A program made the translations under genes and the position numbers. A stretch of DNA of 64,000 nt, from the NCBI GenBank assembly GCA_949126835.1, contig OX421494.1, positions 56,486,358 to 56,550,357 of the forward strand, written 5' to 3'. Positions 1 through 10,332 of this stretch are shown here, piece by piece; the stretch's first letter is position 1, and each line of letters opens with the position of its first letter. The notes under the pieces are model-generated. The model did no database searches, had not been told where the DNA came from, and saw nothing but the letters and a program-made list of their open reading frames with translations. This DNA comes from Anisus vortex (taxonomy: Eukaryota > Mollusca > Gastropoda > Planorbidae).

Positions 1-255
1 AAATTATTCGGTAATAGAATGTTTGGGTCTCTATTGGGCTATAACTAGGTTACACAAATATTTATTAGGCAAGAAATTCTCAGTGTTGATTGACCATAAA
101 CCTTTATTAAAATTTAACAGTGATAAGTGATAAGGTCAAGAATGGCAGAGTGACCAGATGGGCATTAGCGTTACAGGATTATAAATTTGATATAAAATCG
201 ATAAAAGGAATAAATAATAAGATACCTGATGTTTTATCTAGGTTTACAGTTTAGA
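1..255 (+). pseudogene. Ty3/gypsy-type retrotransposon RNase H fragment
   Basis: Reading the + strand gives a peptide with FSVLIDHKPLLKF (about 75-120) and, after a frame break near 125-140, RVTRWALALQDYKFDIK followed by IPDVLSRF. These match the usual RNase H end of Ty3/gypsy polyproteins (the DHKPL block, then R-x-x-RWALxLxxYxFxI and xDxLSR). The 5' part lies outside the window. A stop follows the LSRF block, and no integrase (HHCC or DDE block) can be read between here and the LTR at 713, so the copy is internally deleted and dead. Family assignment is firm; the clade is not resolved. Confidence 0.8.
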
Positions 256-712
256 ACTTACTAAATGATAATTAGAAACATTAAATGATCAGTTAGCATT
301 GATAGAAAGGAATGTGTATCTAAATAGGTAGAAATGGAAATGTTTGTTTTGCAAACATTAGTTGGAATTGTTTAATTAAATTTGTTTTCTTTTTTGCTGA
401 TGTTTAACAATATGTTTTTTTTATTCCAGAAACAAAGAAGTTAGAGTTTGATTGATTTGATTGAAAGGGTAATAAAGATTTTGAGATGAAGTAAGATGGT
501 TGTAGTTTGGGATGAAAGTATGCATTAGATATTACATTATTATTATGTTATTATTATGTATTGGATTAGAACTGATATTGTGATATGTATGAAAAATGAT
601 AGTTGTTAGTTATAGTTTATAGTAAGGATAGTACTTAATTATAATTAGTTAGTTTACTATAAATGTATGTATAAAATTTTATGTTATGAAATTTTAAAAT
701 ATGGGTGGATGG

Positions 713-1087
713 TGTCACCATATCATTAGATATTATAGAAATTACGCATGTGGTTAGATGAGGAATAAGAAAGGTGTGCATGTTAATATTATGTAAGAGA
801 TTGCACTATGGAATGAAAGGGAAGTGCAAAGAGTATGAATGATATAGCAACGCTGAATTCTAAGGACACTTCAGTTGGGATTCTGTCTGTACATGAACAA
901 GACGTATATGAGATCAGTCTTTGTCCAAGTTGGTAGTTGTACAGACTACGAACTCAAGAATGTTTGTTGAGTAATAGCTGATCTAATTGTTACAGTAGAA
1001 CGGAACTCATGAATTAAAGAAATTCAAGTTGTACTACGCTGCCTTTGTTAAGTTTACACAGTTCTGTGTGGTTTTCATCCTGTGACA
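713..1087 (+). mobile_element. Probable 3' LTR of the gypsy-type element
   Basis: The segment starts TGTCAC and ends GTGACA, an inverted 6-bp terminus with the TG...CA ends of LTRs, 375 bp long. It lies about 460 bp downstream of the RNase H remnant, and a purine-rich stretch (GGGTGGATGG) directly precedes it, where a polypurine tract should be. The second LTR is outside the window, so identity between LTRs cannot be checked. Positions 256-712 are AT-rich non-coding sequence, probably the decayed 3' internal region. Confidence 0.6.
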
Positions 1088-2060
1088 CCTATTCTGTGGT
1101 TAAGCCCAATCTGACTTGTAAAGTAGTTTTTTTTAAATCTCTTAAATAGGCTTCTTCTCTGTCTTTGATTAATTTTTAACCAAAAACTTGTTTACTTGTT
1201 TTAGGAATGTTTAGAGATGGATGAGACAGACTTTGATTTTTTTTAGATTTAGTGGCAAAAATACAGAAGAAGATGAGTAAAGTGATGTAGTAGACCCTCC
1301 TGAGAATCCTACACAAATGTCTCAAAGTCTAAAGATGCAACGAATACCTTTAACTCTTTATAATGCCATTTTAGGTTTTAATAAAAATTAAAAAAACGGT
1401 ATGTATAGTCTATAATATCTGCATTAGAGTTAATTAAGCTTAATTATTATTTTTTTTTATAAAATGATGATTTTGATGGTCTATTGCCAAATGACAACAA
1501 TGTGTTAGTGTTGTAAATTTTATACCCCTTTCCTTAATTAAAGCAAGCTTGTTTCTGGCTAAACATGAAGCAAAGTTGGCAGTGAAAGTTAATGGCAGGT
1601 GGAGATGTAAGGTATTTATATATTTCACAATAGTGGAAACAAGTTGGTCAGAATACTGTATCAGAAGTATCGGCATTTTTAAATTGTATATTCAGTCAAA
1701 GTGAAAGTGTGCTAAAATTCTATCGCTGCAGCTGAGGAATCAAAATTATTGTCCTGTTGATAGGTAAAACAAAGCGTACTGAATAATTTTTTTTTACATT
1801 TGAGCAGGTTACAATCGGTTTGTGAAATGTTACAGCTGCATTGTAAAATGTCAGTACTTGGTGTTACAATCTAAGAGTAGTAAGAGTCTAGCTCATTCTT
1901 AACAAGAAGTTGTCATATCACTTAGTTTTAAGACAATTTAAGTAATCAGTGAGCTAAATACAGAAGAAAGGAATATTATTTTAACTTAATATACTATTGC
2001 CTGGAAAATACAAGTCAGCTGTGTGAATATCTGAAGAAAAGTCCTTATCTGTAAATCTTT
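1088..2060. other. Unassigned AT-rich sequence
   Basis: Homopolymer-rich AT sequence. The one short reverse ORF (1440-1676) has no recognisable domain. No gene, TIR or tandem repeat is evident. Confidence 0.5.
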
Positions 2061-2180
2061 GAAGTTCTTTGAGGCTTAGTGAAATTCTTTGAGGCTTAGT
2101 GAAGTTCTTTGAGGCTTAGTGAAGTTCTTTGAGGCTTAGTGAAGTTCTTTGAGTCTTAGTGAAGTTCTTTAAGGCTTAGT
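2061..2180 (+). repeat. 20-bp tandem repeat, 6 copies
   Basis: Six consecutive units of GAAGTTCTTTGAGGCTTAGT with one or two substitutions in some units. Confidence 0.95.
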
Positions 2181-2272
2181 GGTGTTGTGTCTTGTAACCG
2201 TCAGCAGGGGTAAAACAACATTCTTGGTTCCACATCAGTGAAATGACTGAAAAGAAATTATTTGTGTGAAAA

Positions 2273-2470
2273 CTAATTGAATTAGAGGTAGTCATTGACG
2301 AAAGGGTTAATTGAATATGAGGTAGTCATTGACAAAGGGTTAATTGAATATGAGGTAGTCATTGACAAAGGGTTAATTGAATATGAGGTAGTCATTGACA
2401 AAGGGTTAATTGAATATGAGGTAGTCATTGACTAAAGGTTAATTGAATATGAGGTAGTCATTGACAAAGT
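2273..2470 (+). repeat. 33-bp tandem repeat, about 6 copies
   Basis: Unit begins TTAATTGAATATGAGGTAGT and continues CATTGACAAAGGG. The first and last copies are diverged. It starts about 90 bp after the 20-bp array but is unrelated to it in sequence. Confidence 0.95.
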
Positions 2471-4098
2471 GTAAATTAACCCCTAACTTCCCATTTCACC
2501 CGCTACCTTTATGTCCGGTTTCGCCCACTATATACCCATAGTAAAAAAAAAAGAGGATGTTTTGGACCATAAAATTTGGGATTACAATGATAAGCAGGAA
2601 ATACATGACTGTAGAAATGCTCTACTTCCTGTTTCTTTTTACAGTAACAAAATTAATGGACATTTACTATTTCTTTTGACGTTTAAATAATGTAGTACTT
2701 GTAGGACCAAATGCAGGCCTAATTTAACAAAACAAAAATTTTACCTGTACCGGTAATTTATTTCTCATGCTGTCATTGGACGTTCCGTCATGGCTGTCTT
2801 TCAAGAGCCTAAGAGCTGTACAATTATTTCTTCATCTTTGCTACAGCAAGGTTATCTGACTTCAAAGAGTTCTCTTCTGTCCTGCACATCTTAATCTTAA
2901 GGGCCCGAACATGTAAGAATCTTGCTGCTTTTAATGTAATTTCCTTCTAGTTCCAATGGCAGCAGTAATTTTTTCACAGATGTCAACTTGAACTATCATC
3001 AAGTTATGCTGGTTTAACTGTGTACAAAGCATGAATGTATGAAACCACCAGAGCACTTCTTTCTATTAAAGACTTCATTTTTGATAATGCATTGAACAAT
3101 AGGTTTTCACATTAATTTGCTCTAGTTTGTTTTGAAATTGTTAGTTACCAATAAAAAGTTTTAATTATTGAACCACATGTTATCAACTGAAACTCAACCA
3201 TTTGAAATTTTCATCATACTGATATTTTGTGATTACATAGGCTTTTACAAGTGAAAACATTTAATTTATGGCCTTGGATCTTTGTCCAACAGCAGTACAT
3301 CTTTTTTTGACAGCACGCTGTACAGAATCTGAGGAAAAGCTCCAGAGACAGTCCCTGCCTGGGACACACTGTGGTAAGCATGAGTTGATGTGCCAAATGA
3401 TCTTGTGAGACACTGATGAGATTGTTAAAGCACTGGAAGATATTGTAAATGACATTGTGATCATTGTGGGTTACCAGGCATTACACAGCACAGTCAAATG
3501 CAGTGCCTCGATGCAGACATAATGCTGCTTCATGGCAGAAGAGCATCGTATGATTCTAAGACAAAGCATTCCTTTACAGTTCGAAACAAACATAAAAACT
3601 CTTGCAACACCATGAAAACTAAATCAGACTGATCTCAGCAAGCAAGTATGTAATCAAAATTGCAGATATCTCAGATCAACAATGTTGCATAACTATTAAT
3701 TTTCCCAGCAAACTTGATGAGTAAATAAGACTACTGAGAGAAGTTGGCGCCAAGTGCATTATCCATCAAAGGTAGAACTGTCATTGTAAATATTATACAA
3801 TTTGAGTTTTGAGTGTTTGTCAACTTTTTTTTTTAGTACCGTGATTCATAATTGTTTTCAATAAGTTTCATTCTGCCAATTTAGGGCCTCTGCAGTGCAC
3901 CAGGTCCAGGTGCTAGGGCCTCCCAGTGACAATAAAATACAGATTACAGGTTGCCCATCTCTGGTAGATTCTTCAAAGTAAATTAAATTGACAATATAAG
4001 TTAACTGGGATCTAATTTCATTTGATTGCATTTGAAGACTGGTCCAGTCACTGGATAATCTGAAAAAAATATAATAGTATGAAGTATCAGTATGATTG
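2471..4098. other. Unassigned sequence
   Basis: No tandem repeat, TIR or convincing coding sequence. The two overlapping reverse ORFs at 3214-3464 lie in different frames, are short and show no known motif. It may include old decayed repeats that I cannot assign. Confidence 0.4.
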
Positions 4099-4106
4099 GT
4101 TTATAC

Positions 4107-5328
4107 CAGGGCTGTATAGTCAAAGTCTTTGGTTGAAGTCGTTAGTCGAGATTTTAGAGAAAGTCGATTTCAAAGTCAAAATCTGCATTTAAAAAACAAA
4201 TTACGACTTTACAAAAAGTCGAAGAAAAGTAACAAAATATAGCTTATATATTTACCAAACCACTTCCTTTTTCTTATATTAAAGCATTTTAAATCGTGTT
4301 GTTTAATTTCACTTGTTTGTTGTTTTTTGCTTCACGTTACTGCTATGTATTTGGTATCGTTTTTACCGACATTTTTAGGAGACTCGATATAGTCCAGCAG
4401 TATAAACATTCTTTCTATGAGATTCACACGATAATTTTTTTTGTCAATGAACCCAAAACTAGCGAAGAACTGGGTCGTTCTAATTTTAGTAAATGCGTGT
4501 ACCGACCAATCAGATTTTACGCAACGATCCCATAGTGCTTCAATTCCTAGTAAAGCAAGGTCAAAGTTAAACTTTTCCGCCATGTTTTTACACCTCTATT
4601 TTTTTTTTGTGGCAAACATTTTATTTCAACTGATTTTACATTAAGTAGCACACTGTGAGAATTAAATATTTTATAATGCTTTGTATTAAATGGCAAGGCG
4701 TTTGAAGGAATAGTATGCGTGCTTCAATAGCTAAACGCTAGAGTAGGTCTTAGTCCTAGCCGTAAATAAACCTTCGAAGCTCAACTTGTAACGCTATGCA
4801 AGGTTTGCAAAGACCATAACAGCAAATATCATGTGTATATTATACATCCCAAACAAATTAAAGATAAGCTGGTACCCAAGCTAGAAATCCATGTATGAAA
4901 ATGCAATTAAAAGCTGACGATTCGTCATGGGGATCGAGATAACCAACGTTAAGTGGCAAATTTGGCCCTCTTTTGTGCTCGAGATATTAGGGTTCGGCGA
5001 CATTAAAGAATCGAGATGACCAATGAGAAAATGCTAAGACAAAGAGAGAATTTGGCGATTCCACTTAAAAAATTAATTGATACTGAAGACGCTAATATAA
5101 TAAATAAAGCAAGTTAATACGTTTACCATACGTTTTTAGCATTAGAAATTAGAACCTAAGCATGATCATCTATAATGTTCTAGTGGTTAATTATTACGTA
5201 GTTAGACCTGCAGTCAAATAAGGATAAACTAGCCACTTAACTAAAAGTCGAAAAAAGCAAAAAAGTCGACATTCAAAACCCTGTTTAAAGTCAAAGTCAT
5301 GAGTTTTACCGCCGACTATACAGCCCTG
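4107..5328. mobile_element. Complete non-autonomous hAT-type DNA transposon
   Basis: The left end CAGGGCTGTATAGTC and right end GACTATACAGCCCTG are a perfect 15-bp inverted repeat. Both sides carry the same 8-bp direct repeat GTTTATAC (4099-4106 and 5329-5336). An 8-bp TSD with CAGGG termini is diagnostic of the hAT superfamily. Subterminal AAAGTCGA-like motifs recur near both ends in opposite orientations, as expected for transposase binding sites. The 1222-bp body has only small overlapping ORFs (4296-4644) without a hAT dimerisation or DDE domain, so it must have been moved in trans. Confidence 0.92.
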
Positions 5329-5489
5329 GTTTATACTTATAGTTAATTTGTTCTTACTAACTCTACTCACTCTACAATTGAATTCATCTCATTTTTTTTT
5401 TTTACGAAGTGGCTATTCTGATCAAATAGACTTAGTAAAAGATAGTTAGTATTGGTTAGTTTATATAGGTTAGGGATGGCTTTGTAGTA

Positions 5490-5899
5490 TCTATATATAT
5501 AAAAAGACAGTGTTAAGCCCCGCGAGGATCCCCATTGGTCAATTTGAAAACACGTGTGTCACTGACCTAGCCCAATATACCGTCTAATAATTTTTCTCAT
5601 CGGACATGTGTCTCCGATAGCTCAGTGGTAAATGTAAAGGGCGACCAGGGTTCGATTCTCCAGTTAGACTATACTTTTTTTTTCGACAATTAATTTTTCA
5701 AACTTTTAAAAACAAAAGACATTGTAAATCTATAGGCAATATAGATTTTGTTAAATAAAAATATTGGACTATTTTTTTACCCTATTACAATATTTATTTA
5801 CTTTCCTAAAAGTATTCAGTAAGTGTAGATTATAAATTTGTTATCTGCACCCCAGACAGTCCTTTTTTTTTTCACCCGGGCAACGCCGGGCAATGTAGC
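5490..5899 (+). mobile_element. Helitron-like non-autonomous element
   Basis: The left end TCTATATATATAAAA follows an A. The right end has a GC-rich hairpin CCCGGGCAACGCCGGG (5875-5890) about 9 bp before the terminus, then T. A TC start, a 3' hairpin and insertion between A and T without TSD are Helitron hallmarks. The canonical CTRR end is not exact here (AGC|TTG). The paralogous repeat at 28527-28791 preserves what looks like the empty target (GTAGTA followed by TTGTTT), which places both borders. No Rep/helicase ORF is present. Confidence 0.7.
5610..5658 (+). other. tRNA-like A-box/B-box segment inside the Helitron-like element
   Basis: TAGCTCAGTGG resembles a pol III A box and GGTTCGATTC a B box, about 30 bp apart, as in tRNA genes or SINE heads. 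The spacing is shorter than in an intact tRNA and no acceptor stem closes cleanly, so this is more likely a captured tRNA/SINE remnant than a functional gene. Confidence 0.5.
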
Positions 5900-6021
5900 T
5901 TGTTTTTTATAATAGTTAGTATCCTTTACATTATATTTAACATGTTTTAGAAACTTACTGTCTTACTTATGGGTTGGGGAGATTAATGCTACATTTATTT
6001 GTTTTGTCTTCTTTTTATCAT

Positions 6022-6136
6022 CAATTTAGCTCTGTCACCTGGCCTAGGGTAATATCCGTATTCTTAGTTGTATGTTAAACGCGCTCTGAGCTTACATTAT
6101 GTTTGTTGGCAGAGCTTTACAAATATTATTATTATA
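6022..6136 (+). mobile_element. L2/CR1-like LINE 3' end (family C)
   Basis: 3'-UTR sequence ATCCGTATTCTTAGTTGTAT..., then CGCTCTGAGCTTA... and GTTGGCAGAGCTTTACAAA, ending in ATTATTATTAT. The same 3' UTR follows an RT C-terminus at 57359-57741 and occurs reversed at 38724-38826. The tail microsatellite is typical of CR1/L2 3' ends. Confidence 0.75.
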
Positions 6137-6556
6137 TAGGATAGGGATATATTTGGTGTTTTTTGTGTTATTTCTTATAAAATATGGTAAGAATTACTTT
6201 ATATTTTGTGTTTTTTTCCCTCTTTTTTTTGTATGGTTCTAAGTACTTAGGAATTTTGACTGAAGCTTGGTCTGAATAGCCATTTAATTTTAATTCTAAA
6301 GTCTAAAGGGACCTTGGTCTGAATAGCTACAGTTTTTGTTTTTTTTATTGCATGGCCTTTAATGCTGTACTTGCATAAAGGGCAATATTTGTGTATGGAG
6401 TTTATCAGGACTTGCTTAGGCTAACTAAGCCTTAGCTAATATTCATAAACTTCGATAGTGACAATGTTCAGATAGGCTAGGCCTAGATAGCAGGTCTAGT
6501 TGTTTTTATGGTTATTTACCTACACTTGAATACACTTGTTATCTTATAGGCCTACA

Positions 6557-7401
6557 TTAATAATAATAATAATAGTGCTTGTATACCGCATATATCCCAT
6601 TGATGACAGTTCTAAGTTCTATGCGCTGACGACAACTACAGAGTACAGACAACGAGCAACAGACGAAAATGTATATATGTACACGTGATTACTGCTACTG
6701 ACTATACCGGAATAGGTGAGTCTTCAGTCAGCTCCTGAAGGTGTAAAAAAAAAAGGGCTCTGGCAAAGCTGTAGTGTGTAGTGGCAGTTGATTCCAGGCG
6801 GACGGCCCCGCGTAGGAGAATGCCCTTGGACAGGGGACACTAGCCTCGCACAAGGGATACGAAGAGTCAGCATGCCAGAAGCCGAGCAAAGTGGATGGGA
6901 TTGGGTGTAGAGCTCACTCTATACAGGAGCGAAGGTAATTCGAGGTAGAGTCATTCAGGCACTTGTAGCAGAGAGAAGCCAGCTGATATGAGATCCGGTT
7001 GTTGATGGGTAGCCAGTGCAGAGATCGGAGCAGAAGAGTGATATTATCTGACTTCTTCTTCTTGAGGACTAGTCGGGCAGAACAGTTCTGGATATGTTGG
7101 AGGCCCTGAAGGGAGGAGGCCGAGAGACCAGCCAAGAGCGAATTGCAATAATCCAATAATGAATAAGATAAGAGAGAGAAGACACGCTTCACACAAGCTT
7201 TCTGGTGAGATAGCGATGGATGGCGGCAACAGGCTCAATAGGATGCAGATGGAAGAAGCAGATTTTGGTGAGGAAGGAGATTTGGTACTGCATGGACAGG
7301 GTGGAGTCCAGATAGACGCCAAGGCTCTTGACAGTTGGGGAGAAAGCACAGTCACTCCTTATAAGCCTTATATAAAGAAGATGATTGCCTCTTACGCTCA
7401 T
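6557..7401 (-). pseudogene. L2/CR1-like LINE reverse transcriptase C-terminus, broken
   Basis: On the reverse strand two frames carry consecutive parts of a non-LTR RT C-terminus: LGVYLDSTLSM (near 7320), then LLDYCNSLLAGL, LRSLHWLPINNRISYQLASL and CLNDSTSNYLRS (7192-6914). At least one frameshift separates them. The downstream 3' UTR ends in an (ATT)n tail at 6557-6573. These blocks are the standard thumb/C-terminal signature of CR1/L2-clade LINEs. The 5' end is truncated and endonuclease and RT core are absent, so this is a dead copy. A sister copy lies at 14994-15473 on the opposite strand. Confidence 0.88.
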
Positions 7402-8370
7402 CCGTGGCCGAGTCTAACCTTGCATTTTTTTTAGGCTACGGCTAATGACAGTAATGTTTATTTTTATTTTTTTAAGAGTTTAGTTAGGCCTACTCATTAT
7501 TGGCATATTGGGAATATGTTAATTATAATATTATGTAAATAAAATAGGCCTACTCTTAAAAATAAAAGTCAAAGGCGACACAGTCACTCACACACACACA
7601 AACACTGCTGGTCACAGGCATGTTTCGCTACTCAGTCTACTAGTCATATCATGTGCTGACGGTGACGCCACTGACCGTAGGCAGCGAAAGAAAACCGTTA
7701 TCAGCGCGAAATGGATCTAATCTGTCATTGTTTTTAACGATCGGAGGGGACAGCATGTATTCCTAAATTGGTATCCACGTAAGAGGTTTTCAGATTATAA
7801 ACTTACCCAATAAAATAAAAGTTTAGGCAGCCGACAGATTTGTATACTACTTGTAATTTCACGGTCACATGCCATAATAAGGTTTGTTAGTTGTGTTTTA
7901 AATAAACCGACATGTTGAAATATTGCCAGATTTCCTTAAATAGGTATTACAAAGAAAATAATTAAACATTTAAAACCAACCACAAAGAACAATAGTCGCT
8001 TTTTTTAGTTAATTTATGTTGTTAATCACAAAATAATAAGTTAAAATAAAATAGATCTATATAGATTCTATATTCACTTTAAATGCATTGATGGTTGGTG
8101 TAGTAATTGCTATTTTTTTTAATTTAAACAATTAGCATGATTTTTTTTTTAAGAAATACTTTTAATTGACTTGATTTTTACTAAAATAAGTGTGTCAAAT
8201 ATTTGGCAAAGTTTTAATAAAAGTAGCGTTCGGATCATTCGGAGTCTTGGTACATTTTCAAAATGTCAATCCCTTGAGATGAAAAAAAGTTACTTAATAG
8301 TCAATTTGGCATGGCATGATCTTGTGTGCACTGAACTATTTATAGCCTATATAGGCCTATATATATTGTG
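7402..8370. other. Unassigned AT-rich sequence
   Basis: Contains several TAGGCCTA motifs and a short (CA)n run near 7590. No coding or TIR structure is recognised. Confidence 0.45.
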
Positions 8371-8510
8371 GGTTGGCGTTACCAAAGATCTTGGGTTCGA
8401 ATCCTGGTAAAGGCTATGATTTTTTCCCGGTATGAAGGTGTTCTTGAGTCTATTTATTTGAGGAAAAGTAAAGACGGTTGACATTGTGCTGACCACAAAC
8501 CTAGATCTAA
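8371..8510 (+). mobile_element. SINE-A (tRNA-derived), partial
   Basis: Contains the B-box-like GGGTTCGAATCCTGGTAAAG, then a T-run and CCCGGTATGAAGG, and ends near TGTGCTGACCACA. These are the shared landmarks of the SINE-A family, seen also near 26863, 35338, 43722, 51962, 55278 and 62280. The 5' part is degenerate. Confidence 0.7.
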
Positions 8511-8942
8511 TATGTCCACATCTTTTTTCCAATCTGAAGATATCAACAATATTTCTTGTTGCTTAGGCAAATTATCAGTCGAGAACTTACTTAGGCTACA
8601 ATTATTATTTTTATAGAAATATTTAAATTTTCGGTTATATTTTCATTTTTAATGAAATCATGGGATCTGTAGGCCCCACAGAATAGATATAGAACAGAAT
8701 GCGCTATATTTATTCTGTGGTAGGCCCTACCTAGCACCTCATGCATCTATTGAAAAGTTCAGGCGTTATTTAGAATGGTCTCTGCATAACAAATCCTAAC
8801 ATTTTATCAAAATATAAATTTAAAATTAGTTTCTATTAAATATTTATATAAAATGAAAATATGTCGTATGATGATTTTGCCCTTTAAACTACTATAGGCC
8901 TATACCACCCACCAGTAATGAAGAATCACAAAAGCGCGGTTA
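8511..8942. other. Unassigned AT-rich sequence
   Basis: Nothing recognised apart from one TAGGCCTA and degenerate forms of it. Confidence 0.45.
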
Positions 8943-10313
8943 GGCACTGTCCATAAAGTACGTACGTCACGCTATTTTTTACCAGTTTTAATCCCCTCCC
9001 CCCTCTCTCTGTCACAAACTGTCACAAATCTCGGACCCCCCCCCTCCCCTAAAGTACGCGCGTCACACTTTCGAAATCTTTAAAAAAAATTAACACCTAT
9101 TTAAAATTCAATCTAAAACGCACTTCACTATTAAACAGTAGTCGAGTCTATTAAAATATAAAATTTTCACTTAAAACTTTCAATGTTTTTAATAGTAGAA
9201 TAGTTAATTGTCAACAGTTGTCACAGTTATTCATTGAAGCAGTAACTCAATCTATATTGAATTTGAAAACAAAAATTGCAAAAATTAGACATCATGTATC
9301 TGCTGCTTTTTCATTTAGGTCTACAAATAGGTGAGGTCAAGTTTTAGATAATCTTTCGATTATGCAATCCTTCTTTTTACACAGGATAAGAAGTAGATTA
9401 GCGAAACTTGACATCACCAGTGATTAAATAATAAATAGGAAACTAAAAAAAATTACTAAAACAAAGACAGGATTGACAACTTATGTGACAAGCTCTTGTG
9501 CTATATTGAATCTGTTTATTATGGGTCTGTGATTTAGCCTATGTTTAATTTTAAAAAAAATCACTGGACATCATCCATCCATGGTGAAGTAAAGCGTTCA
9601 TCCATAGTTACGACTGGCATCAATCTTTCACCATCTTCCTTTCCTGGAATGATAATTGCAGACAGATCAACTTCGTCCTCATCTAGCCACTCAACATCCT
9701 CTGAATGTGCATTTTCTCTTCTGTCAATAACTGCCATGAGTTCTCTTTGCCTTCTAGCAGCGATTCTCAAAGGACGGATGCGTTTTAACTGAGTTGATTC
9801 TGGAACAGTTTGGGTTGGCATATTCTCCTTAGCCAGAGCACTATGTGTCCCTGCATATTTCTTTAACATTGTTTGTGAGGCAAAGTATAAGTGACACACT
9901 TTGCGAATTCGATCAAGTAAGCTGGTCTGCAAAGATGGACAATAAAGTTCATATGGTTGTACTTTGAAAACTCCTGTTGATCTCAACATAATGTCATCAA
10001 ATTCGAGAGTTTGTGCCACAAACAATGAAGGAAATTTACGAGAATCTGCATCTACTCTTTCTGACGCTTTGAGTCCATCAGGTGTTTGGTTGATTGGGAC
10101 TGGAGGAGGAAATAATCTCGAAGGAAAATTATTTTTAAAGCTACTAAATTCTACTAAAAATGAATAAATTAGAAATAAAATAAAAAAATAAATAAATGTG
10201 TGACGTCACACATGACCTAACCCCCCTCACCCCCCTGTCACAAACTGTCACACTTTCGTACACCCCCTCCTCCCCCCTGGAGCGTGACGTAGGCCTACTT
10301 TATGGACGGCCCC
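8943..10313. mobile_element. TIR transposon with TTA target duplication (PIF/Harbinger-like?)
   Basis: The left end GGCACTGTCCATAAAGTACG and the right end, read in reverse as GGGGCCGTCCATAAAGTAGG, are inverted repeats that continue into CGTCACGC on both sides. Both ends are flanked by TTA (8940-8942 and 10314-10316). C-rich subterminal blocks with CTGTCACAAACTGTCACA occur near both ends in opposite orientations. A 3-bp TTA TSD fits PIF/Harbinger-related elements, but no DDE transposase is visible, so the superfamily stays tentative. The element carries the reverse-strand ORF at 9561-10153. Confidence 0.8.
9561..10153 (-). CDS. Transposon-borne ORF, likely terminal exon, function unknown
   Basis: A reverse-strand frame is open from about 10165 to a stop at 9561, roughly 197 codons. 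No ATG begins the conserved-looking part; reading starts near a tract ending TTTTTAG (10154-10160 reversed) that looks like a splice acceptor, so this is probably a 3' exon. Landmarks in order: FPPPVPINQTPDG, SLFVAQTLEFDDIMLR, VFKVQPYELYCPSLQ, DRIRKVCHLYF, a basic stretch KRIRPLRIAARRQRE, then an acidic tail EDVEWLDEDEVD. No signal peptide, zinc finger or catalytic triad is seen. The frame lies inside the TIR element and probably encodes an accessory or DNA-binding transposon protein. I do not recognise the family. Confidence 0.6.
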
Positions 10314-10332
10314 TTAACACACAAAAGCAAGG

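Larger units (their letters stand above)
5411..6281. mobile_element. TIR element 'GGCTATTC', interrupted copy
   Basis: Ends are GGCTATTCTGATC (left) and TCTGAATAGCC (right), an imperfect inverted repeat. The body aligns by eye, in reverse orientation, with the shorter copy at 28527-28791 (shared blocks GGGATGGCTTTGTAGTAT and GCTATTTCTTATAAAAWATGG). The extra length comes from a Helitron-like insertion at 5490 and a LINE 3' fragment at about 6022. TSD and superfamily are not clear. Confidence 0.65.

Noticed and set aside
3214..3464. Two reverse ORFs
   Set aside because: They overlap each other in different frames and show no domain.
4296..4644. Overlapping ORFs inside the hAT element
   Set aside because: Short, on both strands, with no transposase motifs.
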